DNA from: CAVOGJ01 sp963695405
Lineage (GTDB): Bacteria; Planctomycetota; Planctomycetia; Pirellulales; Pirellulaceae
Assembly (NCBI GenBank): GCA_963695405.1
Contig: CAVOGJ010000009.1
Location: 1-64,000 of the forward strand
DNA: 64,000 nt
Reading direction: 5' to 3'
The notes below the pieces were generated by a model. The model saw nothing but the letters and a program-made list of their open reading frames with translations. It did not search any database and had not been told where the DNA came from. Shown one piece after another: positions 42,517 through 52,319 of this stretch (position 1 is the first letter of the stretch; every line of letters starts with the position of its first letter). Position numbers and translations under genes: made by a program.

Positions 42517-44607
42517 ATGGCCCGCGTCATCGAAAATCTTCGCAACATCGGCGTCATCGCGCACATTGATGCTGGAAAAACGACCGTCACCGAGCGGATG
42601 CTCTATTACTCCGGCGCGAAGCACCGCGTCGGGGCCGTGGACAAAGGCACGACGGAAACAGATGCAGACCCGGAAGAGCAGGAACGGGGGATCACCATCT
42701 ATTCGGCCTGCGTGACGTTTCCCTGGAAAGACGTCATCATCAATCTGCTCGATACCCCAGGACACGTCGATTTCACGGCGGAAGTGGAGCGCTGCCTCCG
42801 CGTGCTCGACGGCGCCGTGGTGGTCTTCAGCGCCCGCGAGGGGGTTGAGGCGCAAAGTGAAACGGTCTGGAAGCAAGCCAACCGCTATGGTGTATCGCGG
42901 GTCGTCTTCATCAACAAGATGGATCGGGAGGGGGCCGATTTTGAGGGCACATTTAAGGAAATCGCCAATCGATTGGGCGCCAATCCAGTGGCGATTCAAA
43001 TCCCCGCCGGGGCCGGACCGGCACATACGGCCAATCCCTTTCGTGGGGTCGTCGATCTCATCTCGATGAAGTTGCTCACCTTCGAGCCGCCGGGCGAAGG
43101 TAAAACCGTGGTCGAGCATCCGCTCACGGGGGACTTGGCCACCGAGGCGCAACTGTGGCGAGACACGATGATCGAATGCCTGTGTGACTTCAATGACCAG
43201 TTGATGGAACTCGTCCTGGGAGAACAGGATATCCCGCCCGACCTCATTCGTCGCGTGCTCCGCGATGCCACGATCATGCACCAGATACAGCCCTTATTGT
43301 GTGGTACGGCGCTGCACGGCATCGGCGTACAACCAGTATTGGATGCCGTCGCCGCCTATCTGCCCAGTCCGCTCGATATGCCCCCCGTGACAGGACTCGT
43401 CCCTGGGAAAATCGAAAGCAAGGCGGCGCGGGGACCGGATCCCAAGGAGCCATTCTGTGGTCTTGTCTTTAAGATCTTGCCCGCCAAGACAGGGGATCTC
43501 TATTGGGTGCGCGTCTATTCGGGAGAACTCAAGGCCAATTCGCGAGTGCTCAATGTCGGCCAGAACAAGAAGGAAAATGTGGCTCAATTGTGGCACATTC
43601 ATGCCACTCGGAAGGAGCGTGACGGGCAAGTCCCCAGCGTAGAAACTGGGGATATCGTGGGCGTCATCGGTCCTCGCGAGTCGGTCACGGGAGACACACT
43701 CTGCGATCCGAAGCATCCGATTTTACTGGAGAAGATCGAGTTTCCGGAAACGGTCATCTCCATGGCGATCGAACCCGAATCGACTGCGGAACGCAAAAAG
43801 CTGGGCGAGACATTGGAGATGATGAAGCGGCAGGATCCGACTTTTCGTGCCGACGAGAATGAAGACACCGGTCAAACGATCATCGCCGGTATGGGGGAGC
43901 TGCACCTCGAGGTGATCAAGCATCGTCTACTGCGCGACTTTAGTCTGGATGTTAAGGTCCACAAGCCTCGCGTCAACTATCGCGAGACCATCGAGCAAGC
44001 CACCGAGGTCACGGGTGAGTGCAATCGCCAGATCGGCAGCGACCAGCTCTACGCCCGCTTGAAGATTCGGCTCGAACCTGTCGCGCAGGAAGGCGCGGCG
44101 GTGGTGGTCACCAGCCGCTGCCCACCTGAAACCGTTCCGGCCGAGTTCCTCCTGGCGGCGATGGAAGAACTCCAGAATCGGGGGGAGGGCGGGGGCGTGA
44201 TTGGTGGGTTCCCGCTTGCCAAACTCAAATTGACGATCCTGGACGCAGAGGCCCATGCCGTGAACTCCAACGAAGTGGCCTTTCGGATTGCCGCGGGAGA
44301 CGCCTTTGAACGTGCGCTTCGTGAGGGTGGCCCGGTGTTGCTCGAGCCGATCATGCGGCTGAACATTACCACTCCGGAAGAACACATGGGCGACTTTGTG
44401 GGGGACATTCAACAACGCCGCGGCATCATTGCCAACTCGGAGAATCGGGGGACGGACGTCGTCATTGAAGCCCACGCGCCGCTGGCGGAGCTGTTCGGTT
44501 ACTCCAGTGCCATGCGGAGTCTCAGCCAGGGCCGCGCGAGCTGTTCGATGGAACCACTCCACTTTGCCCCGGCGCCCGCGAGCGTAGCCGAGGGATTTGG
44601 CTTGTAG
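42517..44607 (+). CDS. fusA: Elongation factor G (divergent, mitochondrial-like type)
   Basis: A 696-residue translocase GTPase. G1 is AHIDAGKTT at 16-24; the switch region EEQERGITIYSACVTFPW, G3 DTPGHVDFT and G4 VFINKMDREGADF are clear; domains III-V run to the C-terminal SMEPLHFAPAPASVAEGFGL. Relative to canonical EF-G the switch and domain II sequences (TTETDADPEEQERGITIYSA) resemble the spirochaete/planctomycete/mitochondrial group, in which two paralogs split translocation and recycling. Which role this one has cannot be read here; its str-operon position argues for translocation. It is cut off from rpsG by a terminator and probably has its own promoter. Confidence 0.93.
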   Translation: MARVIENLRNIGVIAHIDAGKTTVTERMLYYSGAKHRVGAVDKGTTETDADPEEQERGITIYSACVTFPWKDVIINLLDTPGHVDFTAEVERCLRVLDGAVVVFSAREGVEAQSETVWKQANRYGVSRVVFINKMDREGADFEGTFKEIANRLGANPVAIQIPAGAGPAHTANPFRGVVDLISMKLLTFEPPGEGKTVVEHPLTGDLATEAQLWRDTMIECLCDFNDQLMELVLGEQDIPPDLIRRVLRDATIMHQIQPLLCGTALHGIGVQPVLDAVAAYLPSPLDMPPVTGLVPGKIESKAARGPDPKEPFCGLVFKILPAKTGDLYWVRVYSGELKANSRVLNVGQNKKENVAQLWHIHATRKERDGQVPSVETGDIVGVIGPRESVTGDTLCDPKHPILLEKIEFPETVISMAIEPESTAERKKLGETLEMMKRQDPTFRADENEDTGQTIIAGMGELHLEVIKHRLLRDFSLDVKVHKPRVNYRETIEQATEVTGECNRQIGSDQLYARLKIRLEPVAQEGAAVVVTSRCPPETVPAEFLLAAMEELQNRGEGGGVIGGFPLAKLKLTILDAEAHAVNSNEVAFRIAAGDAFERALREGGPVLLEPIMRLNITTPEEHMGDFVGDIQQRRGIIANSENRGTDVVIEAHAPLAELFGYSSAMRSLSQGRASCSMEPLHFAPAPASVAEGFGL

Positions 44608-45050
44608 CGCGGCGGGAAAAGTTGACGCGGGGACGCAGCCCCTGGTTGGACGGTGCGATCGAACCGGTGGTGCGGCCGCCCATGGACGCAACGATGCTCG
44701 TTCTTGTCGGGACGGCGTATCCGCCCGCTGGACGGCTCGGCACGCGCTGGTCGACCAACCCCGGCGGCTTGATTACACGGCTCTCGGCCAGCGCGTTGAC
44801 GGTAGGCGGCACGGCGAAGCACAAGGACAGCAGGCACCCCTTCGCGCGGGGGAACCTGGGCAGGCGGGCTTCCGATGGCTCTCCGTTTCAAGAAAGAAGA
44901 AGGGTCGTCAGAACTCCTGGAAACAGGGGCGGCCTTGGCGGCGGGGCGGGTTCCGTGGCCGCGGGAACGCCAGGTCGCGCTTGAGTCCCAGCCGAGAACG
45001 CGTCAGAATCGGCGCACGATCGCCGGCCAAGCCCGACTCCATTCCAAGCA
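44608..45050. other. Spacer, nothing recognised
   Basis: GC-rich, crossed by overlapping open frames on both strands without a domain. I find no RNA gene. Confidence 0.4.
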
Positions 45051-46906
45051 ATGCTGCCGACCTCTATGAAAAAGCACCTTCATCCGCCACTGTTCGTGCG
45101 TGGTGACCTTGACGGTTTCTTCGGTCTCTTCGTGGATAATCTCGTCCAGATCCTACTGATTGTCTCGCTGTGCAGCCTCTGTGGAATCGGGGCCGATTCG
45201 CCGCTCCTGGTGGCCTACATCCTTCCGGGGGCTGGCCTGAGCATCCTGATCGGGAATGTTTTCTATGCCCTGCAGGCGCGGCGGCTGGCGGTTAAAACGG
45301 GGCGTTCCGACGTCTGTGCGCAGCCTTACGGAATCAACACCCCCTCGCTGCTGGTGTATATCTTCTTCGTGATGATACCGGCGAGTACTACCGCGGCGAA
45401 TCGCGGCGCGACACCGGACGAAGCAGCGCGGGTGGCGTGGCAGATGGGTCTACTGGCGTGCCTGGGAAGCGGCGTCATCGAAGTTGCCGGATCGTTCGCC
45501 GGCTCGTGGGTAAGACGACACACCCCTCGAGCCGCCCTGCTTTCCACCCTCGCGGGCGTTGCGATCGGGTTTATCGCCATGCAGTTCGCGCTCCAGATCT
45601 TCCAGCGTCCCCTGGTCGCCATGCCGTCCTTGGCGATCGTCCTGATGGCCTACGCGGCAGGGATTCGGCTGCCGCTGGGGCTGCCGGGCGGATTGGTGGC
45701 CGTCGTGGCGGGCACGCTGGTGGCCTGGTCTGCATCCCTGCTGCCCGATCGGATCGGAGCCTGGATCCAGCCGAGCATGGACGTAGACGCACTGGCAGCG
45801 GCCTGGGGGCAACGGGGCTTGCATTTCCCCAAGTTCGCCGGCCGTGAGATCTTGACACTATTAAGTCACCCGTCCCAGTGGACTGGCTACCTGTCGGTGA
45901 TTGTTCCCATGGGACTATTCAACGTCATCGGCAGTTTGCAGAATATCGAAGCGGCCGATGCGGCTGGTGATGGCTATGATACGGGTTCCTCGATGGCCAT
46001 GAATGGTGTGGGGACGATCGCAGCAGCCTTATTCGGCAGCTGCTTTCCGACGACGATCTACATTGGTCATCCTGGCTGGAAGGCGCGAGGGCGCGGGCCG
46101 GTTATTCGACGCTCAACGGCATTGCCATGACGGCCGTTTGCCTGACAGGTACGGTGGCGACCATCAGCCAATTGATACCGCTCGAGGCGGGAATCGCCAT
46201 TGTGGTGTGGATCGGCGTGATCATCACAGCGCAGGCATTCAGTAAGACACCACCGCATCACGGCGCCGCGGTCGCCATTGGGCTGTTCCCGGCCTTGGCA
46301 GCTTGGGGTGCCACGATATCGATCGGCGCATTCGCCGCCGCGGGGGGCGATAGCGTGCAGCAGGTACTGAATCACAATCCGGATGCGGTCGTCAACGGCT
46401 TCTTTGTGCATGGCATGCTCCTCATGGAGCGCGGCTTCATTTTTACTTGCATGATCCTTTCTGCCATCACAGCATTGCTGATCGACCGTCGATTCATCGC
46501 GGCCGCCGCCTGGTCTCTCCTCGGTGCTCTGCTCTCTGGGCTGGGGCTGACCCACGCTTATCAGCTCAAAGGGAATGTCCTCGACTACCTGCTGCTGGGG
46601 CAAGTGCCCGCTAATGGGGCACTGGCGCATGCTGCGGGTACGGTGGCGGTCGGTTACTTGGCCTTCGCCGCCGTTTTTGCGCCTGTGGCTGGTATCAGCG
46701 GGCGCGCTGGGCGTCGGGAGTCGACGACGATTCAGCGGAGGGATGATCCCTGTCTTCTGGCGTGCGGAGGGCGTGGCGAATCGGGTGAACTTGCGATCCG
46801 CCACGCGTGGAGACTCAAATCCAGATCAGTAACCGTTTGTCGAGGGCATCCGGAAAGGCCGCATCGACGAGCTGGCGAATCTGGCGGGGATGATAACGAG
46901 TGCTGA
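45051..46906 (+). pseudogene. NCS2-like (xanthine/uracil/AzgA type) permease, frameshifted
   Basis: A multi-span transporter of the nucleobase-cation symporter 2 superfamily by general pattern; substrate unknown. The N-terminal RGDLDGFFGLFVDNLVQILL, VCAQPYGINTPSLLVYIFF, ATIYIGH-like PTTIYIGHPGW and LFNVIGSLQNIEAADAAGDG lie in the first frame, which fails at about 46095. The next frame resumes ARAGYSTLNGIAMTAVCLTG and continues through further spans to about 46720. Adding one G to the GGG run in GCGAGGGCGCGGG restores GWKARGARAGYST. The true C-terminus is unclear: the frame runs to 46906 and overlaps the convergent hydrolase gene, so it may end near 46750. The start may be ATG 45051 or 45066. 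Confidence 0.7.
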
Positions 46907-47654
46907 AGTGCGACGCAATGATCAGCTGATTCTCAAACTGGTCTCGGCGCTGCGCTACGTCCAAAAGATGCATATGCCCCATCTTGCGGAGGTTGGTGCC
47001 TCGGTGTTCTCGCGTCAAGAAGGTCATCTCCAGAATCAGGATCTCGGCCTGAAACATGACGGGATTGGCGTCCAGCCCGGCAGCCGTGCTGTCACCCAGA
47101 TAGGCCAGCCGGGGCGTTCGTTGTTCCTGGGATACTTCGGTGCCAGTCAGCCGTAGGTCGCGGATCTGATCGCCTGACAGGCCTTGGAATTCCGTCCGCA
47201 ATTTGCGGCGACGCTCCCAGACGACAAATCCTAGCGAGGGGATCGTATGCTGGGTCGCGTGCGTCGTCACGACCAGTTCGCGCGAGATGCAAATCTCTTC
47301 TTCCGCTCCCACCTCGATCAGCTCACAGGGCATCCGTCCCTTATCCAGTCGCGAAAAACTGAGCAACAGTTGCCTGATCCCGTCGGCAGTGCCGGTCGGC
47401 ACGTAGATCATCGGCGGGTCCATCTTCATCATTCGCCGACGCGCCACGTAAACAGGTAGCGCCGCGATATGATCCAGGTGGCTATGGGACACAAACCAGG
47501 TCGGGGTGCCCATGAAATCCCATGGCTGCCCGCCCAGATCAAACCCCAATTTCATTTCAGGGACCCGCCAGTAAGTCTGGACGGCTGCCCGGGAATAGCC
47601 CTCAATGGTCAGGCCGTGATGCTGGTGAGATTTGAATGGAAGGTTATTAAGCAT
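46815..47654 (-). CDS. Metallo-beta-lactamase fold hydrolase, RNase Z-like
   Basis: A 279-residue hydrolase. The zinc-binding HSHLDH motif is at residues 57-62 (FVSHSHLDHIAALPVYV), later residues are in VVTTHATQHTIPSLGFVVWE, LAYLGDSTAAGL and the final HFSTRYHPRQIRQLVDAAF. The pattern is close to RNase Z/tRNA 3'-processing relatives; this would fit the tRNA genes here that lack an encoded CCA, but the assignment to RNase Z itself is uncertain because the exosite arm is not clear. It converges on the permease remnant. Confidence 0.78.
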   Translation of the reverse strand: MLNNLPFKSHQHHGLTIEGYSRAAVQTYWRVPEMKLGFDLGGQPWDFMGTPTWFVSHSHLDHIAALPVYVARRRMMKMDPPMIYVPTGTADGIRQLLLSFSRLDKGRMPCELIEVGAEEEICISRELVVTTHATQHTIPSLGFVVWERRRKLRTEFQGLSGDQIRDLRLTGTEVSQEQRTPRLAYLGDSTAAGLDANPVMFQAEILILEMTFLTREHRGTNLRKMGHMHLLDVAQRRDQFENQLIIASHFSTRYHPRQIRQLVDAAFPDALDKRLLIWI

Positions 47655-47812
47655 AAGAGGAATCTGCCCGATCGGCTGCGGAGAAAACCAGCAAGTCTAA
47701 TCGATTTGTCGGTGGTGGGCGCGACCCGCCATGCGTGCGGCGAGCGCCGTCAAGGAAGCGCGGGCGCGTCGCACCCGCCAAAGAAAGACAGTCAGACCTT
47801 CAGCCGGGCCAT

Positions 47813-48610
47813 TCAGGCCGAGGCGGCAAGCTGGTCATCTCCGGGATTAGCGTCGTAGGAATCCACGTCGTCCGCCAGATTGAGGGTACGCTGAAACTCT
47901 GGCCCAGGACGTATCCAGATCTCGACCTCCCCTTCCACCTGATCGGCCTCGACGCTGTGGTGCCGCACCAACTCGAGCACGGCCAGAAAGATCCCGATCA
48001 CCGTCGATTTGTGCATGCCCGCTCTGAGAATCTCCGTCATACTCATCTGGCCCTTGGCCAGGATGCCCTCGTAGATCGTTCTCATGTGCGTTTGGATGGG
48101 AGTATCGTCATAAACGATGTTAGCTTCTGGTGCTCGGTCGCTTTGTTTGACGATGCGGCCTAAGGCGCTGACCAAATCCCATAATTCGACCTCCCGAATC
48201 GGTTGTTCGGCGGGAGACAAATTTCGCGGAGGCAGATCATTCGCCAGCCGGACGTAGGACTGTTGCCAGAGACGTCCTCGTTCCTCCAGCATGCTGGCCA
48301 CATCCTTGTATTTCTTATATTCCAGCAGTCGTTGGACCAGTTCCTCACGAGGGTCATCCCAGATTTCTTCGCTCACTTCTTCGACTTGAGGCAGCACGGT
48401 CCGCGACTTGATCTCGATCAGAATGCTCGCCAACTCGAGAAAATCCCCTACCTGATTAACATCGAGCGATTCGAGCAAGGTTAAGTAATCGAGATATTGC
48501 TCGGTCACTGCGGCGATCGGCACTTCGCTGATCGGCACCTCGTGCTTGCGCACGAGGTACAGCAGCAGGTCCAACGGTCCACGAAAGACATCGAGATCGA
48601 CACGGAACAT
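47813..48610 (-). CDS. scpA: Segregation and condensation protein A
   Basis: A 265-residue kleisin that links the two SMC heads. MFRVDLDVFRGPLDLLLYLV, EVPISEVPIAAVTEQYLDYL and FLELASILIEIKSRTVLPQV form the N-terminal domain; the C-terminal winged helix is MSMTEILRAGMHKSTVIGIF and VLELVRHHSVEADQ. It is not next to scpB, which lies 6 kb away on the same strand with unrelated genes between, whereas in many bacteria the two are adjacent. Confidence 0.93.
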   Translation of the reverse strand: MFRVDLDVFRGPLDLLLYLVRKHEVPISEVPIAAVTEQYLDYLTLLESLDVNQVGDFLELASILIEIKSRTVLPQVEEVSEEIWDDPREELVQRLLEYKKYKDVASMLEERGRLWQQSYVRLANDLPPRNLSPAEQPIREVELWDLVSALGRIVKQSDRAPEANIVYDDTPIQTHMRTIYEGILAKGQMSMTEILRAGMHKSTVIGIFLAVLELVRHHSVEADQVEGEVEIWIRPGPEFQRTLNLADDVDSYDANPGDDQLAASA

Positions 48611-49069
48611 GGCTCACTACCGGCAGGGGGAAAAGGCTCGTGCTCCGACAGTTTACCCGAGATCGGCAGGGAATTCAGCCGCTTTGCCCCCGGGGGTCCC
48701 GAGAGCGGCCCGCTGATCCGCCCAGTCGGCGGCCAACACCAGCCTGGGGGGAGCGTGGAACCAGGGCGGGTTCCGTTTGCGATCGGGACGCCTTGGAGTA
48801 TCATCAGGGCTGGGGAAGACGCTCCACGTGGGCAACCCCGCCTGAACGATGAAACTCATCCGAAGTACAGATCCAATCAGACCATTTGTCGTCTCCCCAA
48901 GCGAGAGACGAGAAATCTCCGGACACGAAGAATAGGCAATTCGTCGGGGAATCCCACCGGCTCGGTGGCGGCTGGACGTCCAAAATCCGGCCGCGATGGC
49001 CGCCGGTGCAAATCATACTGATTCAGCTTGCGCGGTATTTGTTGCCGACGCGTGGCGAGGAGCTGCGGG
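48611..49069. other. Divergent spacer between scpA and the pentapeptide gene
   Basis: About 460 bases that should hold promoters for both genes. No gene or RNA is recognised. Confidence 0.35.
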
Positions 49070-49681
49070 ATGATCTGCATTACTAATCGGGCGGGCGAGG
49101 TCTTGCTCCGATTCGAGGACAAAAACGAGTTCCAGTCTTGCCGGCTGGACGGGGCTCATCTCTTTCGCGCCAACCTGGCGGGCATGGATCTCAGTGATTG
49201 CAATCTCAGCAATTCTGACCTCCGCGAGGTGGATTTCACGGGTGCCAACCTGTCCGGCGCCCGACTGCACAGCGCTTGCCTGCAAGGCGCGAACCTGACC
49301 GAAGCCATTTTGGAGCACGCGGACCTGACCGACGTGATCATGCCCGCATCGACGTTGTTTCGCGCCAACATGCATCGGGCCGTTGTCCGCTATGCGAATC
49401 TGCATGGGAGCAATCTGGCTGAGGCGAACCTCAGCCACGCGGACGCGAGCATGGCTGATTTTTCGAGTGCGGTACTGCGAGGTGCCAATTTGGAGGGGAT
49501 CGACTTTCGAGGCTCGGACCTTCGCAATGCGGACTTAACCCGCACCAATCTCATGGGAGCGAAGCTGTCGAACGCGAAAATGGCCTGCGCGAAGCTAATG
49601 CACGCCAAGACGTCGGAGATCGAGTCTCGCAAGCCGCCGGCCAAGCCCAAGAAATCACCCTGGTGGCGACCTTGGGGCTGA
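49070..49681 (+). CDS. Pentapeptide-repeat protein
   Basis: A 203-residue protein made largely of A(D/N)LXX pentapeptides: LFRANLAGMDLSDCNLSNSD, GANLSGARLHSACLQGANLT and ANLEGIDFRGSDLRNADLTR. These form a right-handed quadrilateral beta helix. The ATG at 49070 is preferred because GAGGAG lies about 8 bases upstream. The C-terminal tail is basic (PPAKPKKSPWWRPWG). The family includes DNA-mimic gyrase protectors, but the repeat alone does not show that function. Confidence 0.78.
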   Translation: MICITNRAGEVLLRFEDKNEFQSCRLDGAHLFRANLAGMDLSDCNLSNSDLREVDFTGANLSGARLHSACLQGANLTEAILEHADLTDVIMPASTLFRANMHRAVVRYANLHGSNLAEANLSHADASMADFSSAVLRGANLEGIDFRGSDLRNADLTRTNLMGAKLSNAKMACAKLMHAKTSEIESRKPPAKPKKSPWWRPWG

Positions 49682-49834
49682 TCGCGCGGCCTGTTCTGGC
49701 GATCCATTTTTCGGCCCTGCGATCGAGTTCCCGCTGGGAACCGGCGGCCGGCAAGTGGCTCAGCACTTGCTGCCTCATTTTGCGACCGCTATCATTCAGG
49801 GTTGGTTTTCCCCGCGTTTGGATGGGTAGGGGCC

Positions 49835-50386
49835 ATGCGCCACGTTCTCTCCGCCCTCGTTCAAAATGTCCCCGGCGTGCTCGCGCACGTCTCGGGCATG
49901 CTCGCATCGCGCGGGTACAACATCGACTCGCTCGCCGTCGGCGAAACGGAGGACCCCCATCTGTCGCGGATGACGTTTGTGGTGGTCGGCGATGATCGCA
50001 TCTTGGAACAAGTTCGCAAGCAACTGCAGAAGATCGTCACTGTCGTCCGGGTCGACGACATTAGCTCGCGCGATTACGTCGAACGAGATCTGATGCTGTT
50101 GAAAGTTCGCAGTAAGCCCGGGCAAACGCGAACGGAGATCCGCGAACTAGTCGACATATTTAGAGGTCGGATTGTGGACGTGGGGCAGGACCAGATGATG
50201 ATTGAGATGTCTGGACGCGAGAACAAGATCCAGGCGTTCGTCGATCGCATGCGGCCCTACGGCATCACCGAACTGGTCCGTACCGGCCGCATCGCGATGG
50301 TCCGTAGCGACAATCCGGATCCCGCCGATACGGCCACACCCAGCCGGAATGCCGTTTCTCGGCAGCCGATCGAGACGGGCGGATAG
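49835..50386 (+). CDS. ilvN: Acetolactate synthase small (regulatory) subunit
   Basis: A 183-residue regulatory subunit of the first common enzyme of valine, leucine and isoleucine synthesis. MRHVLSALVQNVPGVLAHVS opens the ACT domain (VSGMLASRGYNIDSLAVGET), and the C-terminal ilvN domain continues with MMIEMSGRENKIQAFVDRMR and ELVRTGRIAMVR. The ATG at 49835 is chosen from the family start. The catalytic subunit ilvB is not adjacent. ilvC follows 73 bases later. Confidence 0.92.
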   Translation: MRHVLSALVQNVPGVLAHVSGMLASRGYNIDSLAVGETEDPHLSRMTFVVVGDDRILEQVRKQLQKIVTVVRVDDISSRDYVERDLMLLKVRSKPGQTRTEIRELVDIFRGRIVDVGQDQMMIEMSGRENKIQAFVDRMRPYGITELVRTGRIAMVRSDNPDPADTATPSRNAVSRQPIETGG

Positions 50387-50459
50387 TCGATTTCCACGCT
50401 CAGCCGCTGATACCGCCGCAAGTATCGGCCCACCGACTGAAGAGAAAGGTAGTTACACC

Positions 50460-51458
50460 TTGACCGCTACAATCTACTACGAACAGGACGCCGATCTGAG
50501 TCTGCTCGAGGGCAAGACAATCGCCATTATCGGGTATGGTTCGCAAGGGCACGCCCATGCCCAGAATCTTCGCGACAGCGGTTGCCACGTGATTGTGGGG
50601 CAGCGACCTGGCAGTCCCAACTATGATCTGGCAGTCAGTCATGGATTTGAGCCTGTCTCGGCCGACGAGGCAACAAGGCAGGCCGACATGATCAACTTGT
50701 TGCTGCCCGATGAAGTGCAGGGAGAGGTTTTCGAAGCCCAGATCCGCGACCAGTTGAGTCCCGGAAATATCCTAATGTGTTCGCATGGCTTCAACTTGCA
50801 TTTCGGCTATGTCAAACCGCCGGCCGACGTGGACTCGCTGCTGGTCGCCCCCAAGGGGCCGGGTCATCTGGTCCGCAGTGAGTTCGAACATGGGGGCGGC
50901 GTGCCGTGCCTGATCGCTACGGGTGAGGGCGCCAGCGATGAAACCTTTCAGTTAGGGCTGGCTTATGCCAAAGGAATCGGAGGCACCCGCGGCGGCGTGA
51001 TTCGTACGACGATCGCCGAAGAAACGGAAACCGATCTGTTCGGTGAACAGGTGGTCTTGTGTGGCGGATTGAGCGAACTGGTAAAGGCCGCCTTCGAAAC
51101 ACTTGTGGAAGCCGGTTATCAGCCCGAGATGGCGTTCTTCGAGTGCATGCACGAGCTGAAGCTGATCGTCGACCTGATCTATCAAGGCGGTCTGAGCTAT
51201 ATGCGGTACAGCATCTCGAATACCGCGGAATTTGGCGATTATGTTTCCGGACCGAGGATCATCGACGACCACACGAAAGCCGAAATGAAGAAGATCCTGG
51301 CCGAGATCCAAGCTGGCGATTTCGCCCGCAAGTGGATCGAGGAACATCGATCGGGCGGCAAAAATTTTAAAGCCATGCGTGAGCGGGATCGAAACCACCC
51401 GGTCGAGCAAGTTGGACGAAAGCTCCGTGCGCTCATGTCGTGGATCGACGATAAGTAG
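50460..51458 (+). CDS. ilvC: Ketol-acid reductoisomerase, class I
   Basis: A 332-residue NADPH-dependent enzyme of branched-chain amino acid synthesis, converting acetolactate to dihydroxy-isovalerate. The nucleotide-binding loop is GYGSQGHA, near residue 25; the C-terminal catalytic helices include VDLIYQGGLSYMRYSISNTA and EMKKILAEIQAGDFARKW. I place the start at the TTG at 50460 (reading MTATIYYEQDADL), with AAAGG upstream, because longer frames run into ilvN. Length fits class I. It probably shares a transcript with ilvN. Confidence 0.92.
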   Translation: MTATIYYEQDADLSLLEGKTIAIIGYGSQGHAHAQNLRDSGCHVIVGQRPGSPNYDLAVSHGFEPVSADEATRQADMINLLLPDEVQGEVFEAQIRDQLSPGNILMCSHGFNLHFGYVKPPADVDSLLVAPKGPGHLVRSEFEHGGGVPCLIATGEGASDETFQLGLAYAKGIGGTRGGVIRTTIAEETETDLFGEQVVLCGGLSELVKAAFETLVEAGYQPEMAFFECMHELKLIVDLIYQGGLSYMRYSISNTAEFGDYVSGPRIIDDHTKAEMKKILAEIQAGDFARKWIEEHRSGGKNFKAMRERDRNHPVEQVGRKLRALMSWIDDK

Positions 51459-51488
51459 TCTCGGGCGACATTCGTGGAAGGAAATGAC

Positions 51489-51764
51489 GTGCCCACTTCG
51501 TACGAAAAAACGCTGCAAGTCTTCGAGTCGCTCCAGCTCCAGGATCGAGTTGAGTTGAAACATCAGGTGAAAGTCGGTTTTCGCGAGTGGGAAACCACCA
51601 CGGTCGGGGAAGTCGTGCACTGTGAACGCAGGCGGCACGGGCTGCATTTCGATCGTAATTCGGACGACAAAGCATTTAGCGATGTCATTGTCCTCAAGCG
51701 GGATGACGGCGAGTTGACCACCGTGACGCTCGATGAGTTTTCCGTCTTGAGGAAACTCGGTTAA
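51489..51764 (+). CDS. Small conserved protein of unknown function
   Basis: A 91-residue acidic protein with no recognised domain. GTG at 51489 (MPTSYEKTLQVFESLQLQ) is preferred over 51474 because GGAAGGAA lies 6-8 bases upstream. It has a beta-rich centre (EWETTTVGEVVHCERRRHGL) and ends LTTVTLDEFSVLRKLG. It sits between ilvC and a membrane protein that is followed by ccsA-hemA, so co-transcription is possible. Confidence 0.6.
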   Translation: MPTSYEKTLQVFESLQLQDRVELKHQVKVGFREWETTTVGEVVHCERRRHGLHFDRNSDDKAFSDVIVLKRDDGELTTVTLDEFSVLRKLG

Positions 51765-51796
51765 ACGAGTGGTAGACAGGCCTTCCAGGCACCGTC

Positions 51797-52313
51797 ATGA
51801 GTGAAAACCGGCCTAACGCAGATGTGCGGACACAACGTCTGATGTGGCTGTTATTTGCGGCTCTGTTGGCCTGGGGCATCTACTTGGCCATCGGGGCATT
51901 CCTCTTCAACCGCGACATGATGAAGGGTGGAATTGTCCTCGCCTGCTCGCTGGCCTTTCTGATGTTCTGGGCGGCGGCTGTCTGGCTGGGTCGATGGCAA
52001 CCACCACTGGAAAGCGGTCGGGAACGAGATGCAACGAACGGGTGGTCAGTAGCAGCCATGGCGTCTGCCAGTCTGTCGCTGATGTGCATGGTTGGCCTCA
52101 GCTGGCTGGTTGGCGCCACAGAGTGCGGTTTACCGGCCCGCACTCGTGATTTCCCAGGCAGGCCTGTTGTTGGCCACGGTATTGGCGATGGTCGGCTTGA
52201 GCGATCGTCTGAGAACGCGATGGCGGGGACTTGGATTGCTGGCACTGGCGCTGGTCGTCGTGACTTTCGCCGTGGGAATGGCCGTGCCGCCCATCGAAAT
52301 TGGCCCGCCCTAG
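51797..52313 (+). pseudogene. Small membrane protein, frameshifted
   Basis: A membrane protein of about 171 residues when repaired, with four likely spans. The first frame reads MWLLFAALLAWGIYLAIGAF, ACSLAFLMFWAAAVWLGRW and MASASLSLMCMVGLSWL; near 52095-52115 it moves by one base to LAPQSAVYRPALVISQAGLL and ALALVVVTFAVGMAVPP, ending at 52313. The extra base lies in or near GGCTGGCTGGTTGGC. No family is recognised. Its position just before ccsA suggests a role beside cytochrome assembly, but this is only from context. Confidence 0.55.
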
Positions 52314-52319
52314 CGTGCG

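Noticed and set aside
44597..45106. 169-residue open frame between fusA and the permease
   Set aside because: Overlaps the end of fusA and the permease start in other frames; low-complexity Arg/Gly composition with no domain.
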